From positions 1 through 64,000 of the forward strand of contig NZ_JADNRC010000013.1 of the NCBI RefSeq assembly GCF_015594725.1: a stretch of 64,000 bases of DNA, given 5' to 3'. The notes under the pieces were generated by a model that saw nothing but the letters and a program-made list of their open reading frames with translations, did not search any database and was not told the origin of the DNA. Source of the stretch: Flavobacterium sp. ALJ2. GTDB taxonomy: Bacteria; Bacteroidota; Bacteroidia; Flavobacteriales; Flavobacteriaceae. Numbering within the stretch: position 1 is the stretch's first letter; every line of letters begins with the position of its first letter. Below are positions 60,386-64,000 of this stretch, piece after piece. The translations under genes were made by a program, and so were the position numbers.

Positions 60386-62023
60386 ATGGTCACGTTTTTC
60401 AAAAAAAAAATTATAATCCCTATTGTTGCAGCTGCATTTTTATTCATTGGAACCAGTTTCAAGGATGACTTCTTTGAAATTGCAAAGCAAATAGAAATCT
60501 TCACAACTTTATTCAAAGCTGTTAATACCAATTATGTAGACGAAACCAATCCTGGTGATTTAATGGACAAAGCCATTAAGAGTATGTTGGGAAGTTTAGA
60601 CCCTTATACTGTTTACTTTAATGAGCAAGATGTCATAAATTTTAAAATTAACAATACTGGAGAATACACAGGTATTGGAGCCTTGATTACTCGCAAAGCC
60701 GATCGATTAATTATAAAAGAACAGTATAAAGATTATCCTGCCGATAAAGCGGGACTTAAAGCTGGCGATGAAATCATTCAGATTGGTGATGTATTAATTG
60801 CTGATTTTAAAGACGATGCTTCACAATTGCTTAAAGGTGCTAAAAACACCAAAATTGCTATTAAGTATCTACGTCAGGGAAAAACAAATACTACTGATAT
60901 TATTCTAAATGAAATTGATATTAAATCGGTTCCTTTCTTTGGAATGATAGATGCTAAAACTGGCTATATTGTTTTGGCTCATTTTAGCCGTAAAGCTTCT
61001 GCCGAAACTCAAAATGCATTAGAACAGCTTAAACGCGATGGCGCTACTCAGATTGTTTTGGATTTAAGAGGAAATCCTGGTGGTCTCCTAAATGAAGCGG
61101 TAAACATTTGCAATCTTTTTGTTCCGAAGAACGAAGTTATTGTAACTACTAAATCAAGAATCGAAAAGCATAACAATACCTATAAAACTACCAAAGAGCC
61201 AATAGATACTCAAATTCCATTAGCAATTTTAGTTAACGGAAGAAGTGCTTCGGCATCTGAGATTGTTTCGGGAGCATTACAAGATTTAGACCGTGCAGTT
61301 GTTCTTGGAAGCCGCAGTTTTGGAAAAGGTCTGGTACAACGTTCTGTTGATCTTACTTATGGAACTCAATTAAAAGTAACTATTTCTCGCTACTATACTC
61401 CTTCTGGACGTTGCATTCAGGCTCTAGACTATGCTCATAAAGACAAAAATGGTGTCGCTATAAAAACGGATGCTAAAAATTTTAATGCTTTTAAAACTAG
61501 AAAAGGAAGAACTGTTTATGATGGTGGTGGGGTTATGCCTGATATCGAATTAGACGAAACTAAATTGAGCGCTATTACCAATGCTTTATTGAAAAACGAT
61601 GGTATTTTTGACTACGCAACAAGTTATTATTATAAAAATCCAAATCTTGGAACTCAAATTCCAACAATAACTGATTCTGATTATAGTAGCTTCAAACAGT
61701 TTTTAAAAACTAATAAAATTACTTTTGATACAGAAACGGAAGTCGCTTTAAAGAATACTTTAGCTGCTGCCAAAAAAGAAAAAATAGACGAAACGATTAC
61801 TTCAGAATATCAGCAATTACTAAATGCTCTTGAAAAAAGCGAAACTACTTTGCTTGACAAGAACCAAAAAGAAATCAAGAATCTAATTCTAGAAGAGTTA
61901 ATAAAAAGATACCAATATCAAGAAGGTTTGTATCAATACTATATTAAGAACAATTCGGAGATTAAAAAGGCCGTTGGAGTCTTGAACAATCAAACGGAAT
62001 ATAAATCTATCTTAAAGATGTAA
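60386..62023 (+). CDS. S41 family carboxy-terminal processing peptidase
   Basis: 545-residue exported serine protease. N-terminal signal/anchor MVTFFKKKIIIPIVAAAFLFIG, a PDZ domain (about 90-165), then the catalytic core with DLRGNPGG, the nucleophile in GRSASASEIVSGAL and the general base Lys in SFGKGLVQ. The pattern is that of CtpA/Prc-type proteases that trim or degrade periplasmic proteins from the C-terminus. The last 110 residues are helical. It is preceded by rnpA with no certain operon link. Confidence 0.94.
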   Translation: MVTFFKKKIIIPIVAAAFLFIGTSFKDDFFEIAKQIEIFTTLFKAVNTNYVDETNPGDLMDKAIKSMLGSLDPYTVYFNEQDVINFKINNTGEYTGIGALITRKADRLIIKEQYKDYPADKAGLKAGDEIIQIGDVLIADFKDDASQLLKGAKNTKIAIKYLRQGKTNTTDIILNEIDIKSVPFFGMIDAKTGYIVLAHFSRKASAETQNALEQLKRDGATQIVLDLRGNPGGLLNEAVNICNLFVPKNEVIVTTKSRIEKHNNTYKTTKEPIDTQIPLAILVNGRSASASEIVSGALQDLDRAVVLGSRSFGKGLVQRSVDLTYGTQLKVTISRYYTPSGRCIQALDYAHKDKNGVAIKTDAKNFNAFKTRKGRTVYDGGGVMPDIELDETKLSAITNALLKNDGIFDYATSYYYKNPNLGTQIPTITDSDYSSFKQFLKTNKITFDTETEVALKNTLAAAKKEKIDETITSEYQQLLNALEKSETTLLDKNQKEIKNLILEELIKRYQYQEGLYQYYIKNNSEIKKAVGVLNNQTEYKSILKM

Positions 62024-62044
62024 TTCAATAAAAATAGATTTTAT

Positions 62045-62088
62045 AAAAAAATGCAAAAAGGAATGTTTTCTTTTTACATTTTTTTTTT
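62045..62088 (+). terminator. Weak terminator after the S41 protease gene
   Basis: An A-rich arm with ATG and AAAAAG (62045-62061) pairs imperfectly with TTCTTTTTACATTTTT (62068-62083), then further T. One internal mismatch. Confidence 0.6.
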
Positions 62089-62126
62089 GGAAGTACAAGT
62101 CTATACCTTAAAATTAATTTTCATCA

Positions 62127-63128
62127 TTATAAAGTGAGCCAATTAACTACATCTTTAAATACTTCATCCCAATGATAGCTATCCTCTAAAGGATTTCCGT
62201 TAACATCAAATTCTTTCTTTTCATAATTATGGCTGTAGTTAGGATAAGCTTTGAGTTTTATATTACTTTTTGGTAATAAGAAAGGTAGTAAATCATTGTG
62301 TGCTGAACCTATATCGGCCGATCCATACACAACCAATATTGGATTTTTAAATTTTCGTAGGCTCTCATAACTCATGTGTTCGTTATAACTCAACCAGTTA
62401 TTAAAATCTATATCATCCTTATACGTTATCTTACTTACTGGAATGTTTTTATAAACATCGATTAAATTATCAATTTCTAATTGAGAAGCTTCATCATTAT
62501 TTGTTCCAAAGCCCTTAACTCTCTCACGCAAAATGCTTTCGGTTACTCTATTAAAAGGATCTGCCGACATACAAACTAGTTTTGCAATTTTTGTATTGCT
62601 CTCTGCTAGTTTACACGCTACTCTGTAACCTTCAGAATGTCCGATAACAAAGATGGAATCTTTTATGACCCTTTTATCATTATATAAATAGTTTATAACC
62701 GATTGTACCTGACTAACTCTGTATCCTAAATTATTGTTTTTTAAATACTCTAGAGGTACTTCTCCGTTTGCATCAAGATAACCGTTTGCATCTTTATCGT
62801 AACTGCCGATTAAAGGAATTCCTTTTCTTGCAATAATGATAAAATTAAATTTTTCAGAATACTCTTTAATACTAAACGGAATCAGAGAATTAGATACTTC
62901 TTGATTATAAAAAATTACTGGTAAAGGCAAGGAACCCTGAACAAATAAAACTGTTGGTTTTGGCACTTTAGATTCACTTTTAGACATCAAAAACACAATT
63001 GTATCCTTCTTTGTCTTTAGGGATATTTTATCAAACCCCGCTTTTTGCAAATGGAAATCTTCTCCACTTTGTGCATGCATAACAAAACACGAAAATGAAG
63101 CTATTATAAAATATCTAAACATGCTCAT
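62127..63128 (-). CDS. Exported alpha/beta-hydrolase fold protein
   Basis: 333-residue protein with signal peptide (MSMFRYFIIASFSCFVMHAQS) and an alpha/beta-hydrolase fold: PTVLFVQGSLPLPV (oxyanion region), nucleophile in FVIGHSEGYRVA (GHSEG), a likely catalytic Asp in VVYGSADIGSAHND and a His in YPNYSHNYEKKEF. It fits a serine esterase/peptidase acting outside the cytoplasm. The substrate is unknown. No operon partner. Confidence 0.85.
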   Translation of the reverse strand: MSMFRYFIIASFSCFVMHAQSGEDFHLQKAGFDKISLKTKKDTIVFLMSKSESKVPKPTVLFVQGSLPLPVIFYNQEVSNSLIPFSIKEYSEKFNFIIIARKGIPLIGSYDKDANGYLDANGEVPLEYLKNNNLGYRVSQVQSVINYLYNDKRVIKDSIFVIGHSEGYRVACKLAESNTKIAKLVCMSADPFNRVTESILRERVKGFGTNNDEASQLEIDNLIDVYKNIPVSKITYKDDIDFNNWLSYNEHMSYESLRKFKNPILVVYGSADIGSAHNDLLPFLLPKSNIKLKAYPNYSHNYEKKEFDVNGNPLEDSYHWDEVFKDVVNWLTL

Positions 63129-63245
63129 TTATCAAATTTAAATTGTTTCTATATTTTTACAGAAACAAATATATCCTATAAATATCATTTTTACTAATCG
63201 GCTATTTAATTTGAATGTTTGGACAAAGCCAAAAAATATTAGTAA

Positions 63246-63692
63246 TTAACTTTTAATCATTTCAATATGCGGAATATCGTCTTCCAGATACATTTCGCTG
63301 GTTTGTATAAAACCATGGCTTTCGTAGAATTTTTTCAAATATAATTGCGCTCCAATTGTAATATCGGTTTTACCAAAATTGGTTTTAATTGCTGCAATTG
63401 CTTCTGTCATTAAATCATGTCCCCATTTTTTATCACGATAATCAGGACTTACAACAACTCTACCTATTGAAGCATTATCAAAACTAATTCCTGCATCAAA
63501 AAGTCGTGCATGTGCCACAATTTTACCTTCATACTCGCCCATTAGGTGCAATGCAAGTTTGTCCTTTCCATCAATATCTAAATAAACGCAGTTTTGTTCC
63601 ACGACAAAAACTTCGCTTCTTAATTTTAGAGTATCATATAGTTCGTGAACAGTTAATGCCTCAAAAGGCTTTATTTTCCAAATTGGTTTCAT
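63246..63692 (-). CDS. ElaA-like GNAT family acetyltransferase
   Basis: 148-residue acyltransferase. The N-terminal LRSEVFVVEQNCVYLDIDGKD is diagnostic of the ElaA group, and the acetyl-CoA motif region is ASIGRVVVSPDYRDKKWGHDLMTEAI. The end IPHIEMIKS also fits. The substrate is unknown. It begins 36 bases after the stop of the gene at the window's right edge on the same strand, so the two may be co-transcribed. Confidence 0.9.
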   Translation of the reverse strand: MKPIWKIKPFEALTVHELYDTLKLRSEVFVVEQNCVYLDIDGKDKLALHLMGEYEGKIVAHARLFDAGISFDNASIGRVVVSPDYRDKKWGHDLMTEAIAAIKTNFGKTDITIGAQLYLKKFYESHGFIQTSEMYLEDDIPHIEMIKS

Positions 63693-63728
63693 TCGTAATA
63701 GTATAATCTGATTTTGTAATAAAGAATA

Positions 63729-64000
63729 TTATCGGTTGTTAATTTTAACCGATTTGATAATGGCTTCCAACTCTAACATTGAATCTCGTTCTTCATGCGA
63801 AGGGGAATAACAAAATCCTTCAAGAACCAATATCCGATTATAGGCCTTATCAATAATTGCATAATTAATGAATGGTCCTGTCATGAAATCATTTCTTAAA
63901 TCCCAAGTTCCTTTAGTTTCATAAGCTTTTTTTCCGTCAATACTAATTTTAGAAAAATAGGGTGCATAGGCTTCTTCGGTGATCATTCGGGTATTTGGTT
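63729..64000 (-). CDS. C-terminal part of a DUF4837-like lipoprotein or envelope protein (partial)
   Basis: The frame is open to the right edge (upstream codons read PNTR before MITEEAYAPYFS), so this is only the last about 90 residues of a longer protein; the internal ATG at 63986 is not the start. MITEEAYAPYFSKISIDGKKAYETKGTWDLRNDFMTGPFINYAI and ILVLEGFCYSP resemble the C-terminus of DUF4837 proteins of flavobacteria; this recognition is moderate. It precedes the ElaA-like gene by 36 bases. Confidence 0.65.
   Translation of the reverse strand, partial: PNTRMITEEAYAPYFSKISIDGKKAYETKGTWDLRNDFMTGPFINYAIIDKAYNRILVLEGFCYSPSHEERDSMLELEAIIKSVKINNR

Noticed and set aside
1..64000. tRNA, rRNA, tmRNA or known riboswitches
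   Set aside because: I looked for cloverleaf-type arms, the conserved tRNA T-loop, and recognisable cobalamin, TPP or SAM elements in the gaps and saw none; a covariance-model search would settle this.

Overview
The window is chromosomal DNA from a member of the Bacteroidota, most probably Flavobacterium or a close relative. The grounds are the very AT-rich sequence, gldH (gliding motility lipoprotein), a secreted metalloprotease with a type IX secretion (T9SS) sorting tail, lipoproteins and a SusC/FecA-like TonB receptor with an N-terminal carboxypeptidase-like domain, poor Shine-Dalgarno sequences, and repeated promoter boxes of the Bacteroidota type TAnnTTTG. I see no rRNA, tRNA, CRISPR array, prophage or intact transposon. 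It reads as core genome with small islands of decay and many short intergenic repeats.

Layout. 0-2.2 kb: M13 peptidase. 2.3-14.6 kb: metal homeostasis, with a SCO1-like copper protein, feoA-feoB plus a 40-residue Cys-rich FeoB partner, mntR, an Nramp-USP fusion, a Zur-like Fur protein, a divergent MerC / COG0523 GTPase / thioredoxin-reductase-like operon, and a TonB-dependent receptor. 14.7-16.6 kb: lycopene cyclase family protein and a frameshifted TPR gene. 16.7-18.7 kb: a decaying tandem array of an ArsR-family gene, then a bacilliredoxin. 19.1-22.0 kb: trhO-trhP-ferredoxin, a tRNA wobble-uridine hydroxylation operon. 22-24 kb: an unknown gene and a broken gene. 24-28.1 kb: ricT-gldH-PBP1A. 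28.5-30 kb: a CoA-transferase pair. 30.3-33.1 kb: secreted M4 protease. 33.1-38.3 kb: lipoprotein, candidate micro-ORF, SpmA/SpmB fusion and three DNA repair or nuclease genes (AlkZ-like, PolB-like exonuclease, Ogt). 38.5-53.5 kb: haem biosynthesis (hemB with a cytochrome c, hemF, hemE, hemD, hemC, hemA, an AraC regulator, hemH, hemJ) with a few unrelated genes between. 53.5-64 kb: sensor kinase, enoyl-CoA hydratase, HD phosphohydrolase, plsC-acyl-ACP desaturase, rnpA, S41 protease, alpha/beta hydrolase, an ElaA-like acetyltransferase and the end of a further gene.

How it fits together. The metal region appears to carry two repressor circuits readable from the DNA. A 16-bp inverted repeat of DtxR/MntR form (TTTAGx-N4-xCTAAA) lies upstream of mntH and, in nearly the same sequence, on the -7 box of the TonB receptor promoter, which suggests that MntR controls both. 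A second motif (consensus TGCAACATTGTTGCA, two copies) covers the divergent promoter between the Zur-like gene and the MerC-COG0523 operon. The haem genes in the window supply every step from glutamyl-tRNA to protohaem except HemL, using HemJ for the protoporphyrinogen step.

Most notable observations: the shared 16-bp operator linking mntH to the TonB receptor; the duplicated zinc-type operator; the homologous C-terminal domain (about 54% identical without gaps) in the adjacent TrhO and TrhP; the three-copy decaying ArsR array with a conserved operator; and a 23-bp palindrome in the leader of the AraC gene lying between hemA and hemH. All calls are from reading the sequence; no database search was possible.
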